Positions 21,245-30,942 of a stretch of 64,000 nucleotides of DNA are shown here, piece by piece. The stretch is taken from contig OV277858.1 in assembly GCA_922989275.2 (NCBI GenBank), positions 97,202,794 through 97,266,793 of the forward strand, written 5' to 3'. Origin of the DNA: Gari tellinella (Eukaryota; Mollusca; Bivalvia; Cardiida; Psammobiidae). Every line of letters starts with the position of its first letter. Within the stretch, counting starts at the first letter, position 1. The translations under genes were made by a program, and so were the position numbers. The notes beneath the pieces were generated by a model. That model was not told the DNA's origin, searched no databases, and saw nothing but the letters and a program-made list of their open reading frames with translations.

Positions 21245-21390
21245 ATGTTGCACATTGTGCCAATGTCCACATGTTTTGTTTTTTCTATTTGTCTTTCTAT
21301 TTGTTTATCAGTCTGTCTATCGTTCTTTGTATGTCTCCTCTGAATCTTTCTCTCTATTTTTTCTCTCTCCCTATATGTCTCTTTGTCGAT
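21245..21390 (+). repeat. Pyrimidine-rich TCTG/TCTC microsatellite, left block
   Basis: Imperfect TCTATTTG, GTCTGTCTAT and TCTCTC repeats, interrupted by element H and resuming at 21708. Confidence 0.7.
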
Positions 21391-21393
21391 GTA

Positions 21394-21705
21394 CAGTACT
21401 GAACCTTATTAAATTAAATTGATAATCGCAAGCGAATTGCCATCGAATTGCCATCGAATCGCGCGCTTCAAAAAACAAATCCTACGTTTGACTATTTTTA
21501 CGCGAATTTTCCGAAGCGGTTGTGACAAAAATGGAATCGAAAACAATAACGAAGGCATATTTGCGAACATTTGTGAGGTACACCATTCAAGGAAACTTAC
21601 CCGAGGGTAAAGTTAGTACTTTGAATCGCAAGCGAATTGCCATCGAATTGCAAGCGAAGTGCCATCGAATCGCAAAAATTGTTAATTTAATAAGATTCAG
21701 TACTG
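21394..21705. mobile_element. MITE family H
   Basis: TA-CAGTACTGAACCTTATTAAA at the left and TTTAATAAGATTCAGTACTG-TA at the right, inverted over about 24 bp. Subterminal repeats GAATCGCAAGCGAATTGCC occur on both sides. It sits inside a TCTG/TCTC microsatellite. No transposase. Confidence 0.75.
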
Positions 21706-21707
21706 TA

Positions 21708-21930
21708 TGTTTGTCTGTCTATCTCTGTCTGTCTGTTTCTGTCTGTATGTCTCTGTCTCTGTCTCTCTATACATTGTATGCCTCTGTCTGTCTGTCTGTT
21801 TGTTTGTATGTCTCTCTGTCTCACTCGGTCTCTCTCTATGTCTCTCTGTATATATGTGCGTATGCCGGTGGTTGGTCTATCTCTTTGTCTCTCTCTGCAT
21901 GTGTGTCTATTTCGAGCTCATTTACATAGA
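21708..21930 (+). repeat. TCTG/TCTC microsatellite, right block
   Basis: Dense GTCTGTCTGTTT and GTCTCTCTG repeats; the Ser/Leu/Val-rich ORFs here are artefacts. Confidence 0.8.
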
Positions 21931-22179
21931 ACGTACATGTACCCATAAATAATGTCACATTACAATGCTGTTTAATAGCTCGTAGTTCGCAGACATAAAA
22001 CTAGAAACCACGTTTTAATTTTGAAAAATGAGTTAATTTATAATAGTTATGACTTAATTTATAAACCTTGTGAGTATTCATACGAAGCGTATTGCATGTT
22101 TCAATTTCAAACATGAATATTTCCCACGAGCTTGTCACGGAACAACAACTCGGCTCTGGTCAGACTCAAAACTTTCTGA

Positions 22180-22200
22180 CAGAACAGAACAGAACAGAAC
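22180..22200 (-). repeat. LINE tail, minus strand
   Basis: CAGAACAGAACAGAAC run, the reverse complement of the TCTGT tail seen at 4514. Confidence 0.45.
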
Positions 22201-22243
22201 CTTTGTTATCGCCACACGTTACATACAAAAGCAACTACATATA

Positions 22244-22489
22244 CAGTGGAGAATCTGTTATTCTTTCCCAATAAACGCGTTTACGCTAAAACTATTATTT
22301 CCAATACAAACAGTTTGGAGCCAGATCAGACGCCGGGTAACCCGGCGTCTGATCAGGCCCCAAACTGTTTGCCACCAAGATAAACATGAAATATCAGAAT
22401 TGTCCAAAAGTTGTACTTTTCTACGTTTTAGTGCTTTGCGTTTGCGTACGTTTGCGTTTAAACGGGAAAGAATAACAGATTATCCACTG
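22244..22489 (+). mobile_element. MITE family A, full copy in intron B-C
   Basis: CAGTGGAGAATCTG to GATTATCCACTG, TA both sides (22242-22243, 22490-22491), perfect palindrome with one changed base (GGCCCCAAAC). Confidence 0.92.
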
Positions 22490-22724
22490 TATATGTGACC
22501 ATATAAAGTATAAAGTAGAATAGAATTATAGAATATCATAAGCTTGCTTCACATGGATCTAACAGCAAAATGGTTTAGATTTATGGAGCAGCAAAATAAA
22601 CCGAGTCAAATAATAACATGAATTATACCACTAAATGTAAGGACGTAGATCTCTAACTGGATCTATTCGAATTGGTTTTGAACCTAGATCTACATGTACC
22701 AACTGATATGGACAAAGGGTGAAG

Positions 22725-22790
22725 GTCAATGATAGGAGGGCTCCGAAGAGAGCCCTCTGATCAGTTTATACACTATTTGCAGCCTTTATT
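22725..22790. repeat. Family E hairpin
   Basis: GGAGGGCTCCGAAGAGAGCC then CTCTGATCAG...CACTATTTGCAG, as at 18348. Confidence 0.45.
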
Positions 22791-22963
22791 TAATATTTAT
22801 CCATATTGATCTAAATCTATGAGTTATACAAAATTCACACATTGCTGGTTCCTCAATACAGCATGACAGCATGTTACAAAACCTCCGCAACACTATCATT
22901 CTGTGTTAAGCATCCGTCTAGATCTACATAGATCTTTGTTTTCGTGTGACATTAAGTTCTTAC

Positions 22964-23176
22964 TTATTCACTGCCATGACGTCATAAATTTTAAACAAGT
23001 GTCGTCTGCTTTTATTACTCAAAATTAAAATTTAGGTATTTTGACTTTTAAAATATCAAAATCACCGGAGTGTCAAACAATTTTGGATCCTTATCAGACG
23101 CCGCGTCACGCGGCGTCTGATCAGGATCAAAATGTTTGTAAATAACCACTGAACCCAAAGTAAGGCAGTGCTATGG
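22964..23176 (+). mobile_element. MITE family B
   Basis: TTATTCACTGCCATGACG at the left, AAGGCAGTGCTATGG-TTAA at the right. The interior has GTGTCGTCTGCTTTTATTAC, TTTAGGTATTTTGAC and CAGACGCCGCGTCACGCGGC. It ends 56 bp before exon C. Confidence 0.75.
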
Positions 23177-23231
23177 TTAAAAATGATATAGGTGTTATTA
23201 CTTTTATATTTGGTTTTTGTTTTCACCCTAG

Positions 23232-23361
23232 AACATTCAAACTACAGTGACTGTATCGTCCAACAACGTCCAGAGATTTACAGATGTCTCCAGCACAATG
23301 ACCAGATGTTTTTAAAGAATACCAAGCTGGCCAAAGAGACCCTTCAATTCAATTATTGCAG
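23232..23361 (+). CDS. Cysteine-rich protein gene, exon C
   Basis: Acceptor TTTTCACCCTAG ends at 23231; a strong donor CAG/GTTAGA begins at 23362. It supplies two bases (completing a Glu codon with exon B's G) and leaves two, which exon D completes to Arg. About 43 residues with DCIVQQR, IYRCLQ and FNYC, giving Cys-x9-Cys and a third cysteine near the end. NYS is a possible N-glycosylation site. No repeat overlaps the exon. Membership of the same gene rests on phase agreement, strand and compositional likeness, not on transcripts. Confidence 0.66.
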
Positions 23362-23376
23362 GTTAGATCTGTTTAA

Positions 23377-23844
23377 CCCTTTCACTCTCAATGACGCTTT
23401 TTAACCCTTTCCCACATAGCATATTTCTAGTATTGAATATAGGTGTCCACTTAAAGCAGGTTGAAAGTAAAGCAGAATGCGCTTTAAGCGCATTCTGCTT
23501 TACTTTCAGCCTGCTTTAAGCTATCATCTGCTAGAATATAGAAACTATTTTGTATTATACATATTTATGAATGTATAAATTGGAACTATTTTCTTCAGGG
23601 AAAGAATAAACTGAATTCGCTAAAAGGCGCTTCTATGGGGGAAAGGGTTAAGCGCGTTTGCAAACAGTTTGCATAACGCGGCGTCTGATCAGGACCTAAA
23701 CTGATTGACACTCGTATCGATATTTATTAAGTCGTACAACCTTAAATCTAACTTTGGATCGTTTCTTGCACAACAAGACTGAAGCAGACGACAATAAAGC
23801 GGTGAAGGAGTAAAATTCTCCTGAATAACTTGATCATGAAATAG
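23377..23844 (+). mobile_element. MITE family B carrying a nested TTAA element
   Basis: TTAA at 23373-23376 and 23845-23848. Left end CCCTTTCACTCTCAATGACG, interrupted at 23401 by another element, resuming at 23652 with GCGCGTTTGCAAACAG, a half palindrome (GCGGCGTCTGATC), GCAGACGACAATAAAG and an end TTGATCATGAAATAG. Confidence 0.78.
23405..23647. mobile_element. MITE family G, inserted into a family B element
   Basis: TTAA at 23401-23404 and 23648-23651. Ends CCCTTTCCCACATAG and CTATGGGGGAAAGGG are inverted. A nearly perfect 69-bp palindrome (23451-23519) has arms TTAAAGCAGG...AAAGCAGAATGCGC. TTAA target and CCCTTT ends again fit a piggyBac-like mobiliser. Confidence 0.85.
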
Positions 23845-23939
23845 TTAAAACACGTCATCTTTGACATAATGTGTGCACATTTTGTCATTACTTTTGCAAC
23901 TCGTTGGGTTTTTACTAGGTCCTAAACTCTTTAACATTA

Positions 23940-24055
23940 AAGAAGACGTTATTCGGAATTTGCTCTGACTCCACACTTCCACACTGTTTGCACCTGGGAA
24001 TAATAGTTTTAGAGTAAACTCGTTTATTGGGTAAAAATAACATCTTCTCCAATGT
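23940..24055 (-). mobile_element. MITE family A, half copy
   Basis: ACTGTTTGCACCTGGGAATA, GTAAACTCGTTTATTGGG and CTTCTCCAATG-TA. It adjoins the full copy at 24073. Confidence 0.6.
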
Positions 24056-24072
24056 ATATTCAACCAATTGTA

Positions 24073-24318
24073 CAGTGGAGAATCTGTTATTCTTTCCCAA
24101 TAAACGCGTTTACGCTAAAACTATTATTTTCAGTGCAAACAGTTTGGAGCCAGATCAGACGCCGGGTAACCCGGCGTCTGATCAGGCTCCAAACTGTTTG
24201 CCACAAAGATAAACAAGAATTGTCAGAATTGTCCAAAAAATGTTCTTTTCTACGTTTTAGTGCTTTGCGTTTGCGTACGTTTGCGTTTAAACGGGAAAGA
24301 ATAACAGATTCTCCACTG
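24073..24318 (+). mobile_element. MITE family A, full copy in intron C-D
   Basis: CAGTGGAGAATCTG to GATTCTCCACTG, TA both sides (24071-24072, 24319-24320), perfect palindrome. Confidence 0.92.
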
Positions 24319-24432
24319 TACACATGTGTAAATATCCACAGGGGGTAGTCCTGTCTGCAATAGATCCAAATATTGACAACGCCCCTGAGAATTATACTAT
24401 GCATAATATATTTACCCTGTGTACCGTTTTAC

Positions 24433-24787
24433 AGTGGACGTTATTCTTTTCCCATAAAAGTGTTAATTCTTAAACCTTTATGTCAATTACACACAGTTTA
24501 AAGACCAATCTGACACAGGGTTACCCGGTATCTTATCTGGCTCCGAACTGGTGGCCACTTAGATTACAGTGAATAGTGAAACATAGGCATAGGCTAAAAT
24601 CCGACAAATCAAATAATTGAGAACGACTAAAGACTCAACTCAAACGCTTTATAACATTGTTCCCCATGTACCAAACAGTTTGTTCTTCAGATTAAATTAA
24701 TGGTTTACCTTCTTGAGCAAGAAATTGTCATGGTTTCAAATGTATCACATTTTTGAAAGGGAACGAATAACGTGTTCCCCACTTCTG
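24433..24787 (+). mobile_element. MITE family A, expanded degenerate copy
   Basis: CAGTGGACGTTATTC at the left, a decayed GGGTTACCCGG centre, extra sequence, then GAACGAATAACGTGTTCCCC. A further start CAGTGGACAAAACATTATT lies at about 24822. Confidence 0.45.
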
Positions 24788-24967
24788 TTCTTTTAATAGT
24801 GGCTGCTTGACCTATATACAGTGGACAAAACATTATTATTTCCCATTTTATGGTTTCAAATATTCGAAACCTTCTCTATAGTGAGCATCAAGAGTTCAAA
24901 CCTTTAACTCAGTTCTCATCTGCTCAAGAGTGCAGGACAAATGCTCTACAATAGACCTATCAACCCA

Positions 24968-25112
24968 TTCACTGCCTTGACGTCGTTAACTTTAAAACGT
25001 GTTTTTATTTCTTAAATGTAAATTATATAATTTTTTTACACAATAAATATTGAAATGAGTGTCAAACAGTTTGGCTTTACGCGGCGTCTGATCAGCATCG
25101 AATAATATATGT
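24968..25112 (+). mobile_element. MITE family B, truncated by a family C element
   Basis: CCATTCACTGCCTTGACG, the B left body and the half core TTTACGCGGCGTCTGATCAG; the C element starts at 25116. Confidence 0.55.
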
Positions 25113-25115
25113 TTA

Positions 25116-25318
25116 CAATAAAACCTCTCTATAACGACCACTAAATAGTGTGAAGTATTGGGTGTTTAAGACAGGTGATTGCTTAAAGCAAGGTGACAGT
25201 AAGACAGAAATATCCTATAGGAGCTTTCTGTTATACTGTCACCTTGCTTTAAGCTGTTACCTGACTTTTATACAGTCAATTAGCTTTCATTTAGTGGTCG
25301 TAATAGAGAAGTTTCATT
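25116..25318. mobile_element. MITE family C (pogo-like)
   Basis: TA-CAATAAAACCTCTCTATAAC, AAGCAAGGTGACAGTAAGAC, GAGCTTTCTGTTATACTGTC and TTAGTGGTCGTAATAGAG. The hairpin arms GACAGTAA/TTACTGTC class are intact. Confidence 0.75.
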
Positions 25319-25516
25319 ATTATTATATTCATTGTGCAATACAGGGATCAATAATTAGTCGCAATCGTTTCATGTCACCCCCACCCCTCCCCAGTTCCTT
25401 CTCCGCTAAGAAGAAAAAACAATTAGTTTTCATGCCATCACCCTGGACACGTTGAAGAAAATAATGGTTTGCCATTAAACGTCTGCCTTTCCTCTACGGT
25501 TATTTAGTTTCCCAAG

Positions 25517-25758
25517 AACGTATGTGTGTGATCGAAGAACACTACGTCACATGTCAGGAACCAAATAATACTGTTCGTGTCTGCGGTGTGACTACCGGAG
25601 ATTGCCATGGAAATAAATACCACGTATATACGATGTGTACTAATTATGAGCTGCTTCGATTGCCAAGAACAAACACCTCACACAAGGAAATAAAGAAGAG
25701 CCATAAATACTCCATGCATACACCCGTTTTAAGTGTCTTTAATTGTTTCATCCACTGA
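25517..25758 (+). CDS. Candidate alternative exon E of the cysteine-rich gene
   Basis: AG at 25515-25516 precedes an open frame encoding CVIEEHYVTC, VRVCG, TTGDC and YTMC. Like exon C it supplies two bases (AA) and could follow exon B in phase. Its opening Cys-V/I-x-E-E...Cys resembles exon C (Cys-I-V-Q-Q...Cys). It does not fit between C and D in phase, so it would be an alternative to C. A donor GTGTAC at 25635 would leave two bases, as C does, and join exon D; otherwise the frame runs to a stop at 25756-25758. No transcript evidence. Confidence 0.4.
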
Positions 25759-25799
25759 AGAGAAAAGTCAAACTTTGTAGAGTCGTGAATATGAACTAT

Positions 25800-25920
25800 G
25801 AACAATAGTTTATATTTTCATACAGATGATTGTTTAAAGCAGATTTAAGGCGCATTTTGCTTCATATTCAACGTGCTTTTAGTGGTCACTTGTTTTCAAA
25901 TCTATAAATTGGCTTAGGGG
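25800..25920. mobile_element. MITE family G remnant
   Basis: GTTTAAAGCAGATTTAAGGC, CGCATTTTGCTTCATATTC and GTGCTTTTAGTGGTCACTTG resemble the G hairpin region. Confidence 0.4.
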
Positions 25921-26044
25921 TTATAAGATAAACCTGAACAGAAACACTATTTTGTGGACAAAAGCTAATGAAGAACGCATATCAGTTGTTGTTGATATAA
26001 CAAGCATGTAAGGAGTGATGAAAGCGATATTGTGGACATTTCGA

Positions 26045-26247
26045 TATCCTCTCCTGTTCAAACGCAAACGAAACGCAAACACAACGACATATACTGTAGA
26101 AAATGACACTCTTTTTACAATTCCAACTTTTTATTTAAATCTGAATGGCAAACAATTTGGAGTCTGATCTTGTTCCATACTTGTTGCAAAAAGTAATATA
26201 TTAAGTGTAAACGCGTTTATTAGGCAGGAATATAAGAATCTACCATG
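26045..26247 (-). mobile_element. MITE family A, degenerate
   Basis: TTCAAACGCAAACGAAACGC, GGCAAACAATTTGGAGTCTG, then GTGTAAACGCGTTTATTAGG and GAATCTACCATG. Most of the palindrome is deleted. Confidence 0.65.
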
Positions 26248-26253
26248 AGTGTT

Positions 26254-26370
26254 GTTGTAGGATAGGAATTTTCTCCCCCGAGGGTCAGAAATTCATGCAG
26301 GGACGAGGCTTGCCGAGTCCCTTCGTGAACTTTCTGACCCGAGGGGGAGTAAATTCCTTTCCTACATCAA
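26254..26370. repeat. Long imperfect palindrome
   Basis: TGTTGTAGGATAGGAATTTT on one arm and AAATTCCTTTCCTACATCAA on the other. The centre is GGGACGAGGCTTGCCGAGTC and the inner arms include GGTCAGAAA/TTTCTGACC. Arms about 50 bp. Confidence 0.8.
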
Positions 26371-27280
26371 CAAAACGAATGGTGATTTTTTTTCTCTCAT
26401 TTAAATCATTAAAACATGATATAAATAACGAAATAATTGCAGTTTCTATGCACTTTTTTCCGCCAAAACACGACGTTGTTTAAAGTAACGTCATAAGAAA
26501 TGACGTCATTTTGTTACCCGCGTCATGCAGCGCTTGTGGTAAAGCTGGGAACACAATAAAAGACGTCACGTGGTCAGGGTTGGCAATCGACCGGTCAATA
26601 AGAGTATTGACTACCCGGGCGGTCAATACTAGTTTTAACCGGTCAATACAGGTCATTAGTGGTCAATAGTGGTCATTACTAGTCAATTGAAATTACCACT
26701 TTGAACCAACTTATAACCTATGTATCATACCCCTGTAGCAATGTAAATTGTTTGATATATACAGTACATACAAACTGTACTGTTAAGGATATTTCTAAAT
26801 AACAGTATGACATTTTGATGTTGTTTTTCAAAGTTTTTCTTTAATGACCACAAGTGGTCTTTTGCCGAGTGGCCATTAAATTTTTGAATTGGTCAATTCA
26901 ATCAGACTGCTTATAACGTACTAGTACCCTACCTATCTTATTCATACATTGGCATGATAGAGCATACTGGGAGTAGTGGTCATATCAATGATTTAATCTA
27001 AAGATTGAAGTATTTGAATTACATTTTGTAAATATTTGATAAAACTGGGACTGCAAAGTGGTTGATTGAAATTACCAGCCTTGTCAATTGCTAATCGACC
27101 AGTATTGACCACCTAGGATCAGTTTGGGAGTATATTCACTATCAACCAAACAGCTATACTCATAATCAATCAACCACCAAATACTTCAACTGAATCAACT
27201 GTTCACTTAAAACTCAACTGACCATTAAAAAACTCGATTGACCACTCAACATTTCAATCTACCAGTATTGGGAACATATA

Positions 27281-27310
27281 ACAGAACAGAACAAAACAGA
27301 ATATTTATTT
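27281..27310 (-). repeat. LINE tail remnant inside the hAT element
   Basis: ACAGAACAGAACAAAACAG followed by ATATTTATTTCACG, the reverse complement of an AATAAA-type end with a (TCTGT)n-like tail. Confidence 0.45.
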
Positions 27311-28429
27311 CACGTAAACATTACAGTTTCTGGTGTTTTACAACATAAATTTATATCTTATCCAATTTACTATCAAGACATTATAGATGGATGAACGTTT
27401 TTTCATTAACTATTATTTTTGTAGTGTTGATTCAATAATATATTATAGGTAAATTTCTATATATTATTATTTGGACAAAAGATCGGGTATAGACGCATGA
27501 GCATATGTACAAACGTGTGTGGGCTTATGGCCACACGAGTAAACTACATATACCATTCATTCGTTTATGAAAACATGTCTTTTAACATATGTTTGTGCAA
27601 ATGTATAGTATTACCCTACACAATGCATATGTGTGCACACATACGTTCATTTCACATACACGCACATGTGCATATGTATAAAGATATTGTATTTAAGCCG
27701 AACATGCATTTACCCATCTAGCATATCCCATGTATCATTTGTTTTCCGTTTATCAATTTGTAGTATAAAGATTCAACATACATATATGTACATGAACATA
27801 CATTTACAAGAAACTACACTCGTACTCATACATTTGTACCTATATAGTCCCCAATCAAATGAAGGTGCTAAATGATAAATTTGTATGATGTTCTCTTCAT
27901 TGAATAGCACCTGTCATATACATGGTTTAACACATATATCATCTTTTACGTTTATCGCATACAATACAACCATATAGTACATGAGCATGGGTTGCATATA
28001 ACAGCAAATAATTAACCAATCAATAGTCAGTCAACAATTAAATGTTGACGATTCTTGATGTCTATTAAATGGACAATCATGGGACATAATAAGTACTTGC
28101 AAGTTAGCAACACCTGTAAATTGCTGTCAAAACAGATTATCATGTGTTAGGTTGTCCCATGTCACTGCAGTGGGAGTGGCATAGATCTGATTGTGACCAA
28201 TCAAATGTCCTTGATACAGGGTGCTTATACACTGACAGGGGTATTATACACTGACACTTTGTTTTACTCCAGTCCTATTAGTAAGGAGGATGACCCTAGC
28301 CTGACAGTCTATGGTTGCTCTGCACACTGGCTGAATCTGCCGGGACAGGTTATTACTTCTGACCAGGTTATGAAGCAATTGTAGAAGTGAACAAATACTT
28401 CAGGAATCACCATACATCTGGTTAAATTG

Positions 28430-28570
28430 GCCAGGGTTGTCTTTTCAATCAACCAGAGTGGTCAATTCATTCCACCGCAAGTGGTCATTTCAATCGACCA
28501 TAAGCGGTCAGTTCAATCGATAAATGTGGTCAGTTCAATCGACAGGGTGGTCTTTTCAGATTTGAAAAAT
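28430..28570 (+). repeat. Subterminal tandem repeat of the hAT-like element
   Basis: About five units of 22-27 bp built on GTGGTCANTTCAATCGACCA. The unit also occurs near the other end at 26640-26690. Confidence 0.7.
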
Positions 28571-28914
28571 CCGCTTTGTGCTTCCTTTACCCCCTATATA
28601 CACTTGCAATAGCTTCCTGTGTATCTGTAATGCATCACTACACTATAATTAAACATTTTAAAAGCTGTAAGAGCTTTATTTTAACAAAAGAAGGAGTATT
28701 GACCGGTATTGACCAGTATTGACCACTTCAGGGAGTATTGACCGGGGCGGTTATAACCGGTTTTTACCGACCAACCCTGCACGTGGTATGGAGGATACAG
28801 TGATTCCACATGGGAAATATCTCTATCCCACATGGGCGAATAACCTCTTCTCCACGGTAATTTACTGCTGTTATGTATATTGCGAAACATATATTATATA
28901 CATGTATATATTTG

Positions 28915-29128
28915 AGGAGAAGTTATCCTTTCCCAACAACCATGATTGTACTATATAGAAACTGTGTGTCCATTGAACACATTTGAGGCCAAGATCAGGC
29001 GCAGACTGTCTGTCACATATGTTTTAAAAGCATCACCATTTGCAAAACTGTGATATTTCTCCGTTTTATAATGGGGTTTTTGCATTTCGTTTCGTTTAAA
29101 CAAGAAAGAGCAACGACTTCTCTATTGT
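28915..29128 (+). mobile_element. MITE family A, degenerate
   Basis: GAGGAGAAGTTATCCTTTCC, CCAAGATCAGGCGCAGAC, GTTTCGTTTAAACAAG and GACTTCTCTATTG-TA. Confidence 0.55.
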
Positions 29129-29439
29129 ACATATAATTACTCACTAACGTATAAACAAAAATGATTCCTGCGTCCCAATAGGATAAAAAGAGATTGTTCT
29201 ATGATGAACAACAGTAAAATTGGCAGGGTATCAATGAGATATTCGAAATCGATAGATGGTCATCATACTTTTGCCCAAACTGTCTTTTATGGGTCAAAGG
29301 CAATATAGCTTAACCTGATTGGAATGCGACATAATTACAGTCACGTTATACTGACAAAAGTTCAGGCAACACAGATACTGCCTTGCTAATGCTAAGTAAA
29401 AATCACAGGACATGGTACATGCTTATAGAGTGAAGAAGG

Positions 29440-29565
29440 ATTTCACCCTTTAAGCGCGATTATGCTTAACCTTTTCACTGCCTTTCTCGGAGAACAAAAG
29501 TTATTTGCAAACAGTTTTTATCCTATACAGACGCGGTATCTAACCAGGATCTAAACTGATTGCCA
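29440..29565 (+). mobile_element. MITE family B remnant
   Basis: TTAACCTTTTCACTGCC, TTTGCAAACAGTTTTTATCC and GGATCTAAACTGATTGCC, with the palindrome centre eroded. Confidence 0.5.
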
Positions 29566-29884
29566 AGCACTGCAATCTTTTTTTTTTAAAAGTCAATTGA
29601 CGTAAACATTAAAGTTGAGAAACATTAATAATTGAAATGGACAGTTCAAATTTCCTAAGAAGTCGAGATAATTCTTGACCATTTAATTGATATTGTTTAA
29701 ATGGTTGTTGTAAAATGACAAACAGTGCAGACTATGATCAGAAGGCCCTCTCTGATCAGCATCCATACCATTTGTTCTCTGTACACGTACACTATTTTGA
29801 AAGGATGATTTTTCTCGTTGCTAGGAATCGAATGGTTAAACTAAACACTGAGCGTTGAAGTCTACAGGTCCTGTTAGCTAAACT

Positions 29885-30075
29885 TTATTATAGAGCTTAT
29901 GTGTGTAGTTCGTAGGGAGTTGTTAAAGGGAGGGGACTTGGTCTACATTTGCAAACAGCTTGAATCGTCAGAGATAATTGTTTTTGTCCTGTATAGGGGA
30001 CTGCGACAAGGGTCGTTGTAAGGAGGAAGTCGTTGTAGGGAGGATCGTTATATAGAGGGAACAATATACCGTACA
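29885..30075 (-). mobile_element. MITE family D remnant
   Basis: Reverse-oriented D shells: GGGACTGCGACAAGGG and GTCGTTGTAGGGAGGATCG. Its right end stops 24 bp before exon D's acceptor. Confidence 0.5.
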
Positions 30076-30098
30076 TTCTATCTTTTTCTTTTTTACAG

Positions 30099-30342
30099 GT
30101 ACTACAAAGGAATAAAGATATGCACGGGAAAACCAGTGAGAGAAAATTGTGATAATAGAACTGGGGAACTGCTGGAAAGATACATTCATTCTATAACTCC
30201 GCTGTTGTGTTTCGATAGTTATTCAGTGCATAGTTCTACACGGAGATCATCTACTGTTTGTGTCCAGTTGATATGCTTGACTGTTGTTATTACACTGTTT
30301 TATTGTGTGGAATCTAGGAACTTTTTCACGTTATTTCGATAA
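30099..30342 (+). CDS. Cysteine-rich protein gene, terminal exon D with hydrophobic C-terminus
   Basis: Acceptor TTTTTCTTTTTTACAG ends at 30098. One base completes the Arg codon begun in exon C, then YYKGIKICTG, RENCDNRTGELLERYI and LLCFDSY follow, with a stop TAA at 30340-30342. The last 30 residues include VCVQLICLTVVITLFYCV, a strong hydrophobic segment near the C-terminus, either a transmembrane anchor or a GPI-attachment signal. NRT is a possible N-glycosylation site. Exons A to D together encode about 225 residues with about a dozen cysteines. No AATAAA is evident soon after the stop. Function unknown; a secreted or surface helical cysteine-rich protein is inferred. Confidence 0.68.
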
Positions 30343-30489
30343 TTTTAACTTTATTTCCATGGCGAAAACGTTATTAATTCCAATTTAAAAGAGACACATT
30401 TACAAACCCAATGCTGTGAAATAACGAAATTTGCAATGATTTTTGAAAATGTTAACTACATGTACATGTATAAGTTAACTCATATATTT

Positions 30490-30640
30490 TAGCACATTTA
30501 ATTTATTCCCCCCACTGAAGAAAATAGTTCCATGAATATGTATCATCAAAAGTATTTTCTATATTCTAACAGATGGTAGCTTTCAACCCACTTGAAGTAA
30601 AAACTGAAAACAGGCTTTAGAGTAAAGGGTTAAATCTTAG
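30490..30640. mobile_element. MITE family G remnant
   Basis: CCCCCCACTGAAGAAAATAG, CTAACAGATGGTAGC and CAGGCTTTAGAGTAAAGGG-TTAA, like the element at 57890-58244. Confidence 0.5.
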
Positions 30641-30748
30641 CAGCAAACAGTTTGGAGCCTGACCAGATGCCGGGTTACCGACATCTAAACAGTCTCTTAA
30701 CCAGTTTGGTACTCATATTTGAATCAATCGTGATTTATTTTTCAAATA

Positions 30749-30942
30749 CAGTAAAAGCTCGATTCTACGAACTCGCGTTATTTCGATCATACCCATATTT
30801 CAAAGTTAAAACGTGGCTTAGCCACGTTTTAACTTTGAAATACTGGTATATCCAACTTAAGCGATATAGAGTTATCAAAATTCAACTCACGCAATAAAGG
30901 GAAGATCGATTTAAACGAGTTCGTAGTATCGAGTTTCGCCTG
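30749..30942. mobile_element. Pogo-like MITE family I
   Basis: TA-CAGTAAAAGCTCGATTCTAC at the left, GTAGTATCGAGTTTCGCCTG-TA at the right, and a perfect central palindrome AAAGTTAAAACGTGGC/GCCACGTTTTAACTTT (about 30800-30840). Confidence 0.78.

Larger units (their letters stand above)
26575..28779. mobile_element. hAT-like non-autonomous DNA transposon (2.2 kb) in intron C-D
   Basis: Ends CAGGGTTGGCAATCGACCGG and the inverted ACCGACCAACCCTG are bordered by an exact 8-bp duplication CACGTGGT (26567-26574, 28780-28787). Eight-base duplications and CAGGG ends are hallmarks of hAT elements. Subterminal GGTCAATA/GTGGTCA repeats crowd both ends (26590-26700, 28430-28770), possible transposase binding sites. 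No transposase-like ORF is present. The interior includes a LINE tail remnant at about 27281 and an AT-rich CATATGTG-type stretch (27480-27860). Confidence 0.85.

Noticed and set aside
21522..21929. ORF rich in Ser/Leu/Val
   Set aside because: It lies across MITE H and a TCTG/TCTC microsatellite.
24087..24404. About 100-codon ORFs recurring at each family A copy (for example VTRRLIRLQTVCHQDK)
   Set aside because: They span the TIRs and palindrome of the MITE and recur only with it.
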